Of a stretch of DNA of 64,000 nt, positions 1 through 12,026 are shown one piece after another (the stretch's first letter is position 1; each line of letters begins with the position of its first letter). Source of the DNA: Clitoria ternatea (Eukaryota > Streptophyta > Magnoliopsida > Fabales > Fabaceae). The stretch covers positions 117,692,501 through 117,756,500 of the forward strand of contig CM075669.1 in NCBI GenBank assembly GCA_037962975.1, in the 5' to 3' direction. The notes beneath the pieces are model-generated. The model searched no databases and was not told the DNA's origin. It was given only the letters and a program-made list of their open reading frames with translations. Both the position numbers and the translations under genes were made by a program.

Positions 1-1324
1 GTATACGCTCCTGCCATCATTCGACCTTTCTCAAGTAACCAAGTTCATGCAGTTCAAACAATATTCATGACACACATAATACATAGAGTTTATTTCACAT
101 CCATATATATTCATGCACTCAGAGTTCCTACGCACATCTACATTCATGCATTCAAATCATACACATATACATACATAGATTTATACATCACCACAATCGG
201 CCTTATTTCTATATGCATGCCTGCAGATCCGACTCGGGTAAAGACTCTCAGTTACGGTCCCCTTTTCTTCTGGCTCCTCGTCCCTCAGCTCTTACCAGGT
301 GGCACTGGCCTCCCCACGGCGTCTCGAGACTCTCTTCTCTAGCTCCAACGGCTACCACGAGCACTATCGGGATCTAGCCAGGGTTGGTAACTGGAAGTCG
401 ATTCCCTTGGGTTCTTGACCTTCTATGGGTCGCCCTACTCTCACTCATGCAACTAACACATTCATTAATACACATCATCGCGCCACGAACACCTTCACCG
501 TAGTCATTAAGCAAGAGCGGATTTCCCACACTACTCGTAATCATTCAGTCAATCACACCAACGCATGTTACAATCGGTCATCAGACTAGCAACACTGAAC
601 AAACCATTTAAGAGCATGCACATACATAATTTCCATAGTGGCAAGAAAATAGATCCATGCATATCATCCATCATTATCATCCACTAACAGGCTACACCAT
701 CGCCACGAAAATCACTATCAGAATCTTAAATCATGCATCAGTTTTAATAATTATGAATACATGCACACACCCACACCCACACTCAACAGTACGTTCATCC
801 GGTACCGTTCTTAGAGCATGCATTCGACATGCAAGCGCCCCCTACCTTTTAGAAGAACCTCATAAATCTTTCCGTTCTTGTCGTTGGGTCCGATGTCTTT
901 CTCCTGGTTCGTTCGGTCTTCCTTGACTTCGTCGTATCCTGCGCCTGATTCTGGGATGGAGTGTGGTCCGTTCTTCAGTACTGAAATCAAGATCTCCAGG
1001 AGCGAAGAGTGAGATGGAGGAAGAAGGAGGATGGAGACGAAGAGAGAAAAGTAGAGGATGAAGTGACGGAGGAAGGAGTCTGAAGGAATAGTGAGTGTGT
1101 TCATCACCATAGGCTTACGTTTTATATATATGTACATGCGCACAAGTAAGAGAAGAGTGGGATGGGAGAGTGTGAGCTCAGCAGCCACGTGCACTCCACC
1201 CCATCCCCTGACCACCACCATTTTTTTAATGGCTTAAATATAATTAACACTTATTTTCTATTGAGATTAAGTCTTAATGGTTTATTCTTCATTCGGCATT
1301 TAGTTTCAAAACTGGGATGTTACA
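1..1324 (-). repeat. 3' LTR of element 1 (partial)
   Basis: Nearly identical to 7795..9119; differences are scattered single bases plus a small indel. The right end GATGTTACA is the minus-strand LTR start. It contains a G-box CACGTG (1186..1191) and a TATA-like run near 1115..1133, so the U3 promoter region is inside the window. The part corresponding to 6077..7794 lies off the left edge. Confidence 0.9.
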
Positions 1325-1337
1325 GTTCTCCCCCACT
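1325..1337 (-). other. Polypurine tract of element 1
   Basis: Read on the minus strand this is a purine run AGTGGGGGAGAAC immediately before the 3' LTR start TGTAACATCC. It is the expected primer site for plus-strand DNA synthesis. Upstream lies the block GGGGACGAAATTC, matched in element 3 by GAGGACGAAATTC next to its own tract. Confidence 0.8.
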
Positions 1338-1376
1338 GAAAAAGAATTTCGTCCCCGAAATTCAGTCGGTACTTAC

Positions 1377-4300
1377 CTAGGTAAACAACTCGGGGTACAA
1401 CTGTCGCATGGTGTCTTCGTGTTCCCACGTGCAGGAGGTGGTCTTGCCTTGCTGCCACTCCACCTTAACCAGCCTTACGTTCTTGTTTCTTAAGCGTTTT
1501 ACCGATCGGTCCACAATTCCAATCGGTGTAGTCACAGTGGTTAGGTCTTCCTTGATCTCTACCTCGTCGTCAGGCATCGTGTGGCTGGGGTCATGCAAAT
1601 ACTTCCTTAGTTGAGACACGTGAAATACGTTGTGCAATCGGGACAAGTGAGTCGGTAATGCGAGGCGGTATGCTACGGGGCCGATCCGTTCTAACACCTC
1701 ATAAGGTCCAATGTATCGAGGGCTTAACTTCCCACTTTTTAAGGCTCGTCCGACTCCTTTACTCGGAGAGGTTCTCAGAAACACTCGATCTCCGACTGAA
1801 AATTCCAATGGCTTGATGCGCTTGTCATGGTAGCTCTTTTGCCTGTCTTGGGATGCTTTCATCTTCTCCCGTATCATTCGGATCTGTTCTGTGGTTTGCT
1901 TCACGACGTCTGGTCCCAATAGTAGACTTTCACCCGTTTCCGACCAGCAGAGTGGGGTTCGGCATCTGCGCCTATATAATGCCTCGTAAGGTGCCATGCC
2001 AATGTTGTGATGATGGCTGTTGTTGTACGTAAACTCGATCAAGGGAAGGTACTGCTCCCAGTCCCCACCGTGCTCTAACACACACGCTCTCAATAAATCT
2101 TCTAGACTCTGAATTATTCGCTCGGATTGTCCATCCGATTGGGGGTGGTAGGCAGAACTAAGCCAAAGCTTCGTCCCCAATTCTTGATGCATGCTGGTCC
2201 AAAACCTGGACGTAAACCTAGGGTCCCTATCTGATACGATGGAAGTAGGTATGCCATGTAGTCAGATAACTTCTTGAATGTAGATCCGAGCCAACTTATG
2301 CAATGGGTACTTCATATTTACAGGTAAGAAGTGTGCACTCTTCGTCAATCGGTCAACAATGACCCAAATGGCATCATGGCCCGCTCGGTTTTTGGGTAAT
2401 CCCATGATAAAATCCATTGCAATTGAGTCTCATTTCCACACGGGGATCTCTAGAGGCTGCATTGCACCGTACGGTTTTTGGTGCTCTACCTTCGATTTCT
2501 GACAAGTGATACACCGGGCCACGTACTCCGCCACATCCTTCTTTAGTCCGGGCCACCAGAACTGCCTCCTCAAGTCGTGGTACATTTTCGTGGTTCCTGG
2601 GTGAATGCTGAGTAGGATTTTGTGGGCTTCATCAAGCACCATTCTTCTCAACCTTCCTCCACTTGGTATGTATATTCTGTCTCTCACCCGGAAGATCCCA
2701 TCTGACCCCTCGGCCGAGGATAAATCCTTTCCTTTGGCCTGAATTTCCTTCATTTCAGCTAGGTGAGAGTCCGCCTGTTGCTGCTCATACATGGATTTTA
2801 AGAATTCATTGGCAATCCTCAACGTACCGATTGTCATCTTCTGAGAGGAAGGGGTGTCAACATGCAAGTTCATGTCTCGGAACCATTCCAACAACTCAAC
2901 TTCTTTTGCCATCATGGCTGCTATGTGGAGGGATTTCCGACTCAATGCGTCGGCCACGACATTTGCCTTACCTGGGTGGTATTTTAACTCGAAATCATAG
3001 TCCTTTAAAAATTCAATCCATCTCCTCTGCCTCATGTTCAGCTCCTTTTGGTCGAATAGGTATTTGAGGCTCTTATGATCGCTGTATACTTCAAATTTGG
3101 ACCCATACAAGTAATGTCTCCAGATTTTCAATGCAAAAACTACTGCTGCCAGCTCCAAGTCATGGGTCGGGTAATGCTGCTCGTGAGGTCTCAATTGTCG
3201 AAAGGCATATGCTATCACTCGATCTTTCTGCATGAGTACACACCCTAATCCGAGTCCTGACGCGTCACAATAGACCACGAAGCTTTCTCGTAACTCAGGT
3301 AATGCCAACACCGGAGCAGTCGTCAACTTATTCTTCAGCTCTCGGAAGCTGTTCTCACACTCGGGACTCCACACGAAAGGAACATTTTTCCGAGTCAATT
3401 TAGTCAGGGGTAATGCCAATTTAGAAAAACCTTCGATGAACCTCCTATAATAACCTGCCAAGCCCATAAAACTTCTTATTTCCGAGACCGATCTGGGCCT
3501 CTCCCATGCTATTACAGCAGCTACCTTCGCAGGGTCCACCGAGACGCCTCGCTCGGAGATCACATGCCCGAGGAAGTGGATCTCATCCATCCAGAATTCG
3601 CACTTCGAGAGCTTTGCAAACAATTGTTTCTCTTTCAACACTTGGAGTACCGCTCGGAGATGTCCTTCATGCTCCTCAGACGTCTTAGAATAAACTAGAA
3701 TGTCATCGATGAAGACAACAACAAACCGATCTAAGAAGGAGTGGAATATGCTGTTCATGTAATTCATGAAAACAGCAGGGGCGTTTGTCACACCGAACGG
3801 CATCACTACATACTCGTAGTGACCATACCGAGTCCTAAAGGCAGTTTTAGGAATGTCCGAGTCTTTCACTCGGATTTGGTGATATCCCGATCGTAAGTCG
3901 ATCTTCGAGAAGACTGAGGCTCCACGCAGCTGGTCAATTAAATCATCAATTCTAGGCAGTGGGTATCGATTCTTGATTGTGAGTTTGTTAAGCTGTCGAT
4001 AATCTATACAAAGTCTCATGCTACCATCCTTCTTCTTAACAAGTAGCACAGGTGCGCCCCATGGTGACACGCTTGGTCTAATGAACTGCTTCTCGAGTAA
4101 CTCATCCACTTGTTTCTTCAACTCTACCAATTCAGTTGAGGACATTCTATAGGGCGCGTTGGAGACCGGCTCGGCTCCAGGGATCAAGTCTATAGAGAAT
4201 TCGACTTCTCTATTGGGAGGCACACTCGGAACGTCTTCAGGGAACACTTCTGGGAATTCACAGACAACCGGAATTTCGTTCACTAGGGTCTCACTCTCAT

Positions 4301-5792
4301 CTTTGGTTAGACAAAGCATCATAAATAGTTGGGTTATACCTGGTGCCGTGTCGTTCTTAGTGGGCTGTCTCGGAAAAACTATCTCTCGGTTTCTACAATC
4401 TACTAATACCTTATTGGCAGAAAGCCAATCTATCCCAAGCACGATATCAAGACCCTTTAAAGGCATGCAAATCAGATCGAAGGTGAAACTCCGATCATAC
4501 AACTCAAATGCTACATTTTTACATATTGACGATGTGAACACATTAGCGCCAGTAGGGCTGGCCACTTCCAAAGTCCGATCCATAGACACAGTTGGTAACT
4601 TCAACCGTTCCACGCACTCATCAGCTATAAAAGAATGGGTAGCTCCCGAATCGAAAACAACATTAAGCGTATTCATTCCAAGTGAGCACTTACATTGTAC
4701 TAGGTCGTTTGCTGGTGCAACATCTTCTGCATTGATGGTGTAGATCCTTCCTGCTGCTGGCGGACCGGTATTCCTCTCTCGGCTGTTCGGAGCACGTATC
4801 ATGTTTCCTCTGGTTCCGTTGCCTCTGCCACCAGGTCGTTGGTTATCATTCACTCGGGTTCTATCTTGAGATCCTCCTTGACGTACATTGGCGTTTGTCT
4901 GGCGGAGTTGGGGGCAGTCAGGATGAACGTGTCCCTTCTCTCCGCAGTGGTAGCATTTAACATTTGTATCATTGCAATCCTTAGCAAAGTGGTCACCTCC
5001 GCATTTAAAGCATCCGCCATATCTTGGTCGTCTACTCATTTGTCTCCCTCGGTCACCATGATTCTGATATCTAGTGAAGGGTTCATTCCTCCTCACGTTC
5101 CCTGGCCTCTTGAAACGTGATTGCTGAGGCCTCAGGTGCTGGTTGGCTCTGCTGCACTGGCCCGAATGGGCCCTGTCATCCTCTTCGAATATTCTACATT
5201 TATTCACTAATGCAGGGAAACTCTGGATTTCATGGTATCTGCAGGCCCTCTTGATATCCGATCTCAATCCGTTCTCAAACTTAAGACACTTGGAGTTCTC
5301 CGTTCCTGGCTGCTGGAAGGGCGGATAGAATAGGCACAATTCGTCGAATCTGGTCGCGTATTCTTCCACAGTCATGGAGCCCTGTTTTAACTCCATAAAC
5401 TCCAGCTCTTTCCGACTCCTCACTGTGTCGGGAAAGTATTTCTCTAAGAAGCAGGCCTTGAAATCGTTCCACGTCAGTTGATTATCATCTTCGGGGAATC
5501 GGCTTCTGGCTATTTTCCACCAGTTCTCCGCTTCATCTCGCAGCATATACACTGCACATTCCACCTTCTGGGTCTCGGTACAGCGAAGACCCCCAAAAAT
5601 CCTTTCTAATTCCTGAGTCCACTTAAACGCCGCCTCAGGGTTCCGTCCTCCTAAGAATTCACTCGGCTTCCTCTTCAGGAAGCGGTCCAGCACATGGCCA
5701 TCCTCAGGTCGAGTCTGGCCCTGCCTTTCAAACACATCCGCAAAGCATTGGAATGCTGTGGCTATAGCCTCTATACTTTGACGATGCGCCAT
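1377..5792 (-). pseudogene. Element 1 gag-pol polyprotein, one frame with two internal stops
   Basis: A single minus-strand frame of about 1,471 codons runs from ATG at 5792 to TAG at 1377. Domains in order: retrotransposon gag (about residues 1-230); two CCHC zinc knuckles (first Cys at 261 and 280); aspartic protease with DSGA (Asp381); reverse transcriptase with FIDD (Asp696-697); RNase H with YCDASG near 840; integrase with an HHCC zinc region near 1050-1105 and a D,D35E triad (Asp1127, Asp1188, Glu1224); and a chromodomain-like tail near 1400-1471. In-frame TGA codons at 2430..2432 and 2262..2264 interrupt the integrase. By comparison with relatives they replace Trp and probably Arg. All catalytic residues I can locate are present, so only the stops look disabling. 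A full product would package RNA, copy it and integrate the DNA; as it stands a 1,120-residue product lacking the integrase core is predicted. Confidence 0.9.
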
Positions 5793-6061
5793 TCCTTATC
5801 CTGAAATTGACATTTAAGGATAAGTATACGGAGCCACTTACTACCGATCTAGTTATTAGTCCAACAATTAATAGCTTAGCACATTATGTCATTCGTCTAG
5901 GTTATACACACAATCAGACCAGGGGAAAACAACCTCTTGTCCTCAAGTCAACATCAATCAAGTCAACTAGCATCAGAACAATTTCAACCATTCAATCAAA
6001 AAGACACACACACCACCGCTTACACTCGGTAAGCATACTTTGGCCTTGGACCTTTCGGTCC
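5793..6061 (-). other. Element 1 5' leader between PBS and gag
   Basis: This is a 269-bp untranslated leader on the minus strand between the PBS and the gag start codon. I see no extra coding region. It is where a packaging signal would be expected, but none can be recognised by eye. Confidence 0.6.
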
Positions 6062-6073
6062 GCTCTGATACCA
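6062..6073 (-). other. Primer-binding site of element 1
   Basis: Read on the minus strand this is TGGTATCAGAGC, three bases inside the LTR end. This 12-mer is the common plant LTR-element site complementary to the 3' end of initiator tRNA-Met. It fixes the inner border of the 5' LTR at 6077. Confidence 0.9.
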
Positions 6074-8910
6074 AAATGTAACACCTTATTTACTTGCGAC
6101 TAATAATTCCAAAAATATGAGAAAGTTTTTCACAAAAACAGGCACGTATTATTCGATATAGAAGGAAGCAGGCAAGGGAAGAATGAAGAGCATTCACACG
6201 CATATAGCAACCTACAGAGAAGCTAAAACTGGAACTGGCTCAATGGGCTTATCGTAACACACCAACACCTGGGCGGATTACACAACACCGTTTGCTCGCT
6301 CAGACGGGGTCTGACACCGTCCAGGCGGAGTATGGTAATGCAGCAGCGGATAGAGGGAATTCCACAAGGAAAACTTTCCTTCGAGCAACACTGGTCACTC
6401 AATAGGAGGGAATAGATAAGAGAAAGATGTTAATACATTCACACGCGTAGCACTCGGTGGAAGGGCGGAGTTCGAATCATCCTACCTGGCTAGGCGGGGT
6501 ATGTTTGTCCTGGGCGGACTCCAGGGCGAAGGTGACTCGCTCAACCTTTGTCTCACACCGCCTAAACGATGTGTGGCAATGCAACATCAGAAGTGAAACT
6601 CTTCAAGTAAATCTTACATTAGCGTCTATTCGTTCCTACGGGCTGATCCTTTCTCAGAGAACGCTGGACGTTCAGCTTCAGAGGACAGGTAAGGGAAAAA
6701 GAAGAGAGATATACATATGCAGGAGTAGTTTGTGAAGAAAAGAGGAAGTGATTACACCGCCGTCCAGTTCGACAAGGCACAACCACACCTGGACGGACTA
6801 CATCACGACATTCACTCACTCAGGTGATGTCCAACACCGCCCTGCGAGGTAGAATAATGCGACAATGGAGGAGGAATGTACGTAGGCGAAGTCTCAAGTT
6901 GATATCTGCTTGCTTCAGCATGGTCCTACGCGCTTGGGCGAACCGTCCTAGTTACTTGGGCGAGGTATGACACCGCCTAAACGAGGTCAGCACAACGCTT
7001 CTTCAACACAAACACAGGTAATTCCTCAATCGGATACGGACAAGGGTTCACTAGGTAAATCCTCACGCACGCACTTCACTCAGGAAAAACGGGAAGTTAC
7101 AGGGTACATATGCGGTAGTAGATTGTGGAGGAAGGTGGAGTCTGAACCTATTCCGCCCAACTCAACTAATTATGACAACGCCTGGGCGGACTCAACCACA
7201 ACGCCCAAATCAGGGGTCAACACCGGGGTCAGGATTGCGTTAGCATCATAACGGATAGGAAACGTAATTGAACGGTGTCCCATTCTAACAACTACATCGC
7301 TCCAGCGCGAGTCCTCTCGCTTGGGCGAAATGTCCCCATACTTTGGGCGGGGGTACGACTCTGCCCAACGTATCCGACATAAGTTTTCCTAAGACAATTC
7401 TCAATTCACTCTGACTTGGCTATAGCCTGCTCAATCATGCTGTCCCTGCGTATCCATTAAAGCACAATTATGAAACGAGGTAGCACATAACATCACACAC
7501 AAAACCATACATCCATATATATACAAGAGTGTATGCCAATATTTACAACACAAAAATCGGATTTCTCCTTGTCCATAAAGTTCTATTTATCCCAAAACAC
7601 TAACATCTGACATGAACCAGTCAGGGCTTAATCTAACAACGCCTTAATTAAGCCTTCCAGATGCATCAACACTTCGCTCAGCGTTCCAGCTCTGCTTCTG
7701 ATCCTCATCTCGAGAGACATTCACTGAAAAATGGCCACTGCAGGGGTGAGCTTTTACATGTAAAATGATACTCACAGACTCGGTATCAGCGTCAGTATAC
7801 GCTCCTGCCATCATTCGACCTTTCTCAAGTAACCAAGTTCATGTAGTTCAAACAATATTCATGACACACATAATACACAGAGTTTATTTCACATCCATAT
7901 ATATTTATGCACTCAGAGTTCCTACGCACATCTACATTCATGCATTCAAATCATACACATATACATACATAGATTTATACATCACCACAATCGGCCTTAT
8001 TTCTATATGCATGCCTGCGGATCCGACTCGGGTAAAGACTCTCAGTTACGGTCCCCGTTTCTTCTGGCCCCTCGTCCCTCAGCTCTTACCAGGTGGCACC
8101 GGCCTCCCCACGGCGTCTCGAGGCTCTCTTCTCTAGCTCCAACGGCTACCACAAGCACTATCGGGATCTAGCCAGGGTTGGTAACTGGAAGTCGATTCCC
8201 TTGGGGTTCTTGACCTTCTATGGGTCGCCCCACTCTCACTCATGCAACTAACACATTCATTAATACACATCATCGCGCCACGAACACCTTCACCGTAGTC
8301 ATTAAGCAAGAGCGGATTTCCCATACTACTGGTAATCATTCAGTCAATCACACCAACGCATGTTACAATCGGTCATCAGACTAGCAACACTGAACAAACC
8401 ATTTAAGAGCATGCACATACATAATTTCCATAGTGGCAAGAAAATAGATCCATGCATATCATCCATCATTATCATCCACTAACAGGCTACACCATCGCCA
8501 CGAAAATCGCTATCAGAATCTTAAATCATGCATCAGTTTTAATAATTATGAATACATGCACACACCCACACCCACACTCAGCAGTACGTTCATCCGGTAC
8601 CGTTCTTAGACCATGCATTCGACATGCAAGCGCCCCCTACCTTTTAGAAGAACCTCAGAAATCTTTCCGTTCTTGTCGTTGGGTCTGATGTCTTTCTCCT
8701 GGTTCGTTCGGTCTTCCTTGACTTCGTCGTATCCTGCGCCTGATTCTGGGATGGAGTGTGGTCCGTTCTTCAGTACTGAAATCAAGATCTCCAGGAGCGA
8801 AGAGTGAGATGGAGGAAGAAGGAGGATGGAGACGAAGAGAGAAAAGTAGAGGATGAAGTGACGGAGGAAGGAGTCTGAAGGAATAGTGAGTGTGTTCATC
8901 ACCATAGGCT

Positions 8911-8929
8911 TACGTTTTATATATATGTA
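8911..8929 (-). promoter_or_regulatory. TATA-like box of the element 1 LTR promoter
   Basis: Minus strand reads ACATATATATAAAACG about 190 bp from the LTR start. A G-box CACGTG lies 52 bp upstream at 8981..8986. A similar spacing is seen in element 2. The transcription start cannot be read from sequence alone. Confidence 0.5.
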
Positions 8930-8980
8930 CATGCGCACAAGTAAGAGAAGAGTGGGATGGGAGAGTGTGAGCTCAGCAGC

Positions 8981-8986
8981 CACGTG
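8981..8986 (-). promoter_or_regulatory. G-box (CACGTG) in the element 1 LTR
   Basis: A perfect CACGTG hexamer, the bZIP/bHLH core site in plants, just upstream of the TATA-like box. It is also present in the 3' LTR (1186..1191) and in the LTR of element 2 (45356..45361). A regulatory role is inferred from position only. Confidence 0.4.
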
Positions 8987-9119
8987 CACTCCACCCCATC
9001 CCCTGACCACCACCTTTTTTTTAATGGCTTAAATATAATTAACAGTTATTTTCTATTGAGATCAAGTCTTAATGGTTTATTCTTCATTCGGCATTTAGTT
9101 TCAAAACTGGGATGTTACA

Positions 9120-9801
9120 GTGCCATACCAATACTGCTGTGGTTGCTATTGTTGTATATGAATTCAATTAAGGGAAGGTACTGCTCCCAGCACCCACCAT
9201 GCTCCAACACACATGTCCTTAGTAAGTCCTCTAAACTTTGTATCGTTCGCTCGGATTGTCCATCCGATTGGGGGTGGTAGGCGGAAGTTAGCCAAAGTTT
9301 CATGCCCAATTCCTGGTGCAGGATGGTCCAAAACCGGGACGTGAATCTAGGATCCCTATCTGATACGATAGAAGTCAGCACATCATGCAGTCAGACAATT
9401 TCGCGAATATAAATCTGAGCCAACTTATGTAACAGGTATCTTATGTTCACAGGCAGAAAGTGTGCGCTTTTCGTCAATCGGTCAACAATGACCCAAATCA
9501 CATCATGACCCGCTCGGGTTTTTGGCAACCCCATGACAAAGTCCATGGCAATTGAGTCCCACTTCCACGCGGGGATCTCCAGGGGTTGCAATGCACCATA
9601 CGGTTTCTGGTGCTCGACTTTCGATTTGTGACAGGTAATACACCGAGCCACATATTCTGCTACATTTCTCTTTAATCCGGGCCACCAGAATTGCCGTTTT
9701 AAATCGTGGTACATCTTCATGGTACCCGGGTGAATACTTAGCAGGCTCTTGTGGGCTTCATCAAGCACCATCCTTCTCAATTCACCTTCACCCGGCACAT
9801 A
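9120..9801 (-). pseudogene. Element 2 integrase remnant
   Basis: Minus-strand frames at 9798..9391 and 9381..9115 form one reading frame. It matches the integrase of element 1: the zinc region (HPGT, CITCHKSK), the first catalytic Asp in MDFVMGLP, SDRDPRF with the second Asp, and GQSERTIQSL with the Glu. A TGA at 9391..9393 falls at the codon that is also TGA in element 1 (2262..2264). A second stop lies just upstream of 9798. The frame ends at 9120 where element 1 is inserted, so the integrase C-terminus and chromodomain are outside the window. Confidence 0.85.
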
Positions 9802-11411
9802 TATCTGATTCTTAACTCAGAAAATTCCGTCCGATCCCTCAGTCAGAGACAAGTCCTTACCCTTGGCCTGAGTCTCCTTCATCTCAGCCAAGTAGGAGTC
9901 TGCCTTTTGCTATTCATATACTAATTTCAGAAATTCATAGGCAATCTTCAATGTACCGAGTGTTATCTTAAGAGGCGGAGGGGCGTCAACATGCAAATTC
10001 ATGTCTCGTAATTGTTCCAATAACTCCACTTCCTTCACCATCATCACTGCTATCTGGAGGGATTTCCGACTCAACGCGTCGACAACAACGTTCACCTTAC
10101 CCTGATGATACTTCAGCTTGAAATCATAATCCTTTAGAAATTCCATCCATCTCCTCTGCCTCATGTTCAGCTCTTTCTGATCAAACAAATATTTGAGGCT
10201 CTTGTGGTCGTTGTATACTTCGAACTTAGAACCGCACAAGTAATGCCTCCATATCTTCAACGCGAAGACCACAGCTGCCAATTCCAAGTCATGGGTCAGG
10301 TAATCCTGTTCGTGAGGCCTCAATTGCCGAGAGGCATAAGCTATCACTCGTCTTTCTGCATTAGCACACACCCCAGGCCGAGTCCCGACGCATCGCAATA
10401 AACCACAAAGCTCTCTTGCAAGTTTGGCAAAGCCAACACTGGAGCGGTTGTCAACTTGTCTTTTAACTCTCGGAAACTGCTTTCATACTCAGAATTCCAC
10501 ACGAAAGGGACGTTTTTCTGAGTCAATTTAGTCAGTGGCAAAGCAAGCTTAGAAAAACCTTCAATAAACCTCCTATAATAGCCCGCTAGGCCCATAAAGC
10601 TCCTTATCTCCGAGACCGACTTGGGTCTCTCCCATGCCATTATGGCTGCCACCTTTGATGGGTCTACTAAAACGCCTTCCCTGGAAATTACATGTCCGAG
10701 AAAGTGGATCTTATCCATCTAGAAATTGCACTTTGAAAGCTTTGCAAACAACTGCTTCTCCTTCAATACTTGTAGTATCGTTCGGAGATGTCCCTCATGC
10801 TCCTCAGGGGTCTTAGAATAGATTAAGATATCATCAATGAAGACTACTATGAATCGGTCTAGATATGGGTGGAATATGTTGTTCATGTAATTCATGAATA
10901 CAGCAGGGGCGTTTGTCACACCAAATGGCATCACTACATACTCGTAGTGGCCATACCGAGTCCTAAAGGCAGTCTTTGGAATATCCGAGTCCTTCACCCG
11001 GATTTGGTGGTATCCCGATCGTAAATCGATCTTCGAGAAGACTGAAGCACCACGCAGTTGGTCAATCAAATCGTCGATCCTGGGCAACGGGTATCGATTC
11101 TTAATTGTGAGCTTGTTCAGCTGTTGGTAATTTATACATAATCTCATGCTGCCATCCTTCTTTTTGACAAGTAGCACAGGTGCGCCCCATGGTGATACAC
11201 TCGGTCAAATGAACTGCTTTCCGAGTAACTCATCCACTTGCTTTTTCAATTCAGCCAATTCTGTTGGGGACATTCTATAAGGTGCACTGCAGACTGGCTC
11301 GGCTCCAGGGATCAAGTCTATAGAGAACTCAACTTCTCTAGTTGGAGGAACACCCGGCACATCTTCCGGAAACACCTCAGGGAATTCACAAACAGTCGGA
11401 ATTTCGTTCAC
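9802..11411 (-). pseudogene. Element 2 reverse transcriptase and RNase H remnant
   Basis: RT motifs are clear: PLPRIDDLIDQL, FSKIDLRSGYHQI, VMPFGVTNAP and FIDDILIYS. RNase H shows YCDASGLGLG. Stops interrupt the frame at 11205..11207 (TGA, Arg in element 1), 10719..10721 (TAG, Trp in element 1) and 9910..9912. A frameshift lies between about 10344 and 10398, in RNase H. The RNase H motif YSDH of element 1 reads YNDH here. The gene is dead but alignable over its whole length. Confidence 0.87.
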
Positions 11412-12026
11412 TCAGGCTCTAACCTCCCCCTCAGTTAGACAAAGCATCATAAATAACTGAGCTATACCTGGTACCGTGTAGTCATCACTAGTCTGCCTCG
11501 GGAAAATTATCCTTTTGTTCCGACAGTCCACCAATACCTTGTTGGCTGAAAGCCAATCCATGCCCAGTACAATGTCAAGGTCTTTAAGAGGCACACATAC
11601 TAAATTAAAGGTGAAACTCCGATCGCCTAACGTGAATGTTACATCCTTACACATCATTGATGTCAACACTCTTACGCTGGTCGGATTGGCTACCTCCAGA
11701 GTCTGATTCATATACACAGTCGGCAACTTTAAACGTCTCACACAATCGTCAGCTATAAAGGAGTGGGTAGCTCCAGAATTAAAAACTACATTAAGTGTAT
11801 ATCTACCGAGCGAGCACTTACTTTGTACAAAGTCATTCGCTTGTACAACATCTTCGGTGTTGATGGCGTAGACTCTTCCCATAGTCGGTTGGTCGGCATT
11901 TCTTCCTCGGTTATTTGGAGTAGTCATCATGTTGCCCCTTGCTCCATTGCCTCTACCACCATTCCCTAGGCTATCGTTTCCGTGTCCCCCTACTCGGAAA
12001 CCCCCACGGCGTGTGTTAACACTCAC
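11412..12026 (-). pseudogene. Element 2 protease region remnant
   Basis: This 204-codon stretch covers the linker after the zinc knuckles and the aspartic protease. The active-site motif reads NSGA instead of DSGA. The Asp codon is AAT at 11778..11780, where element 1 has GAT, so the catalytic residue is lost. The downstream protease sequence (LDIVLGMDWL) is otherwise normal. A TGA at 11412..11414 ends the stretch; the frame continues into RT. Confidence 0.85.

Larger units (their letters stand above)
1..9119 (-). mobile_element. Element 1: Tekay-type Ty3/gypsy LTR retrotransposon, left end cut by window
   Basis: The parts occur in minus-strand order: 5' LTR (6077..9119), PBS, gag-pol (5792..1377), PPT, then a 3' LTR of which 1..1324 is inside the window. 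Positions 1..1324 match about 7795..9119 almost base for base, which shows the LTR pair. LTR ends are TGTAACATCC and GGTGTTACA read on the minus strand. Gag-PR-RT-RH-INT order plus a C-terminal chromodomain-like tail and about 3-kb LTRs fit the Tekay/Del chromoviruses. It is inserted in the integrase of element 2, whose frame resumes at 9120. The few LTR differences suggest a fairly recent insertion, but two stops break the polyprotein. Confidence 0.9.
6077..9119 (-). repeat. 5' LTR of element 1 (3,043 bp)
   Basis: It is bounded by the PBS at 6062..6073 and by GATGTTACA at 9111..9119, where the integrase frame of element 2 resumes. It matches 1..1324 over its right part. The plus strand is CA-rich, so the sense strand is GT-rich, like the other LTRs here. 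From about 6260 to 7380 it carries many CGCC/GGCG words such as ACGCCTGGGCGGA. A block at 7723..7770 is shared with elements 2 and 3. Confidence 0.9.

Noticed and set aside
811..1221. 136-codon minus-strand ORF in the element 1 LTR (also 8606..9013)
   Set aside because: It overlaps the promoter region of the LTR, matches no family and exists only because both LTR copies are similar.
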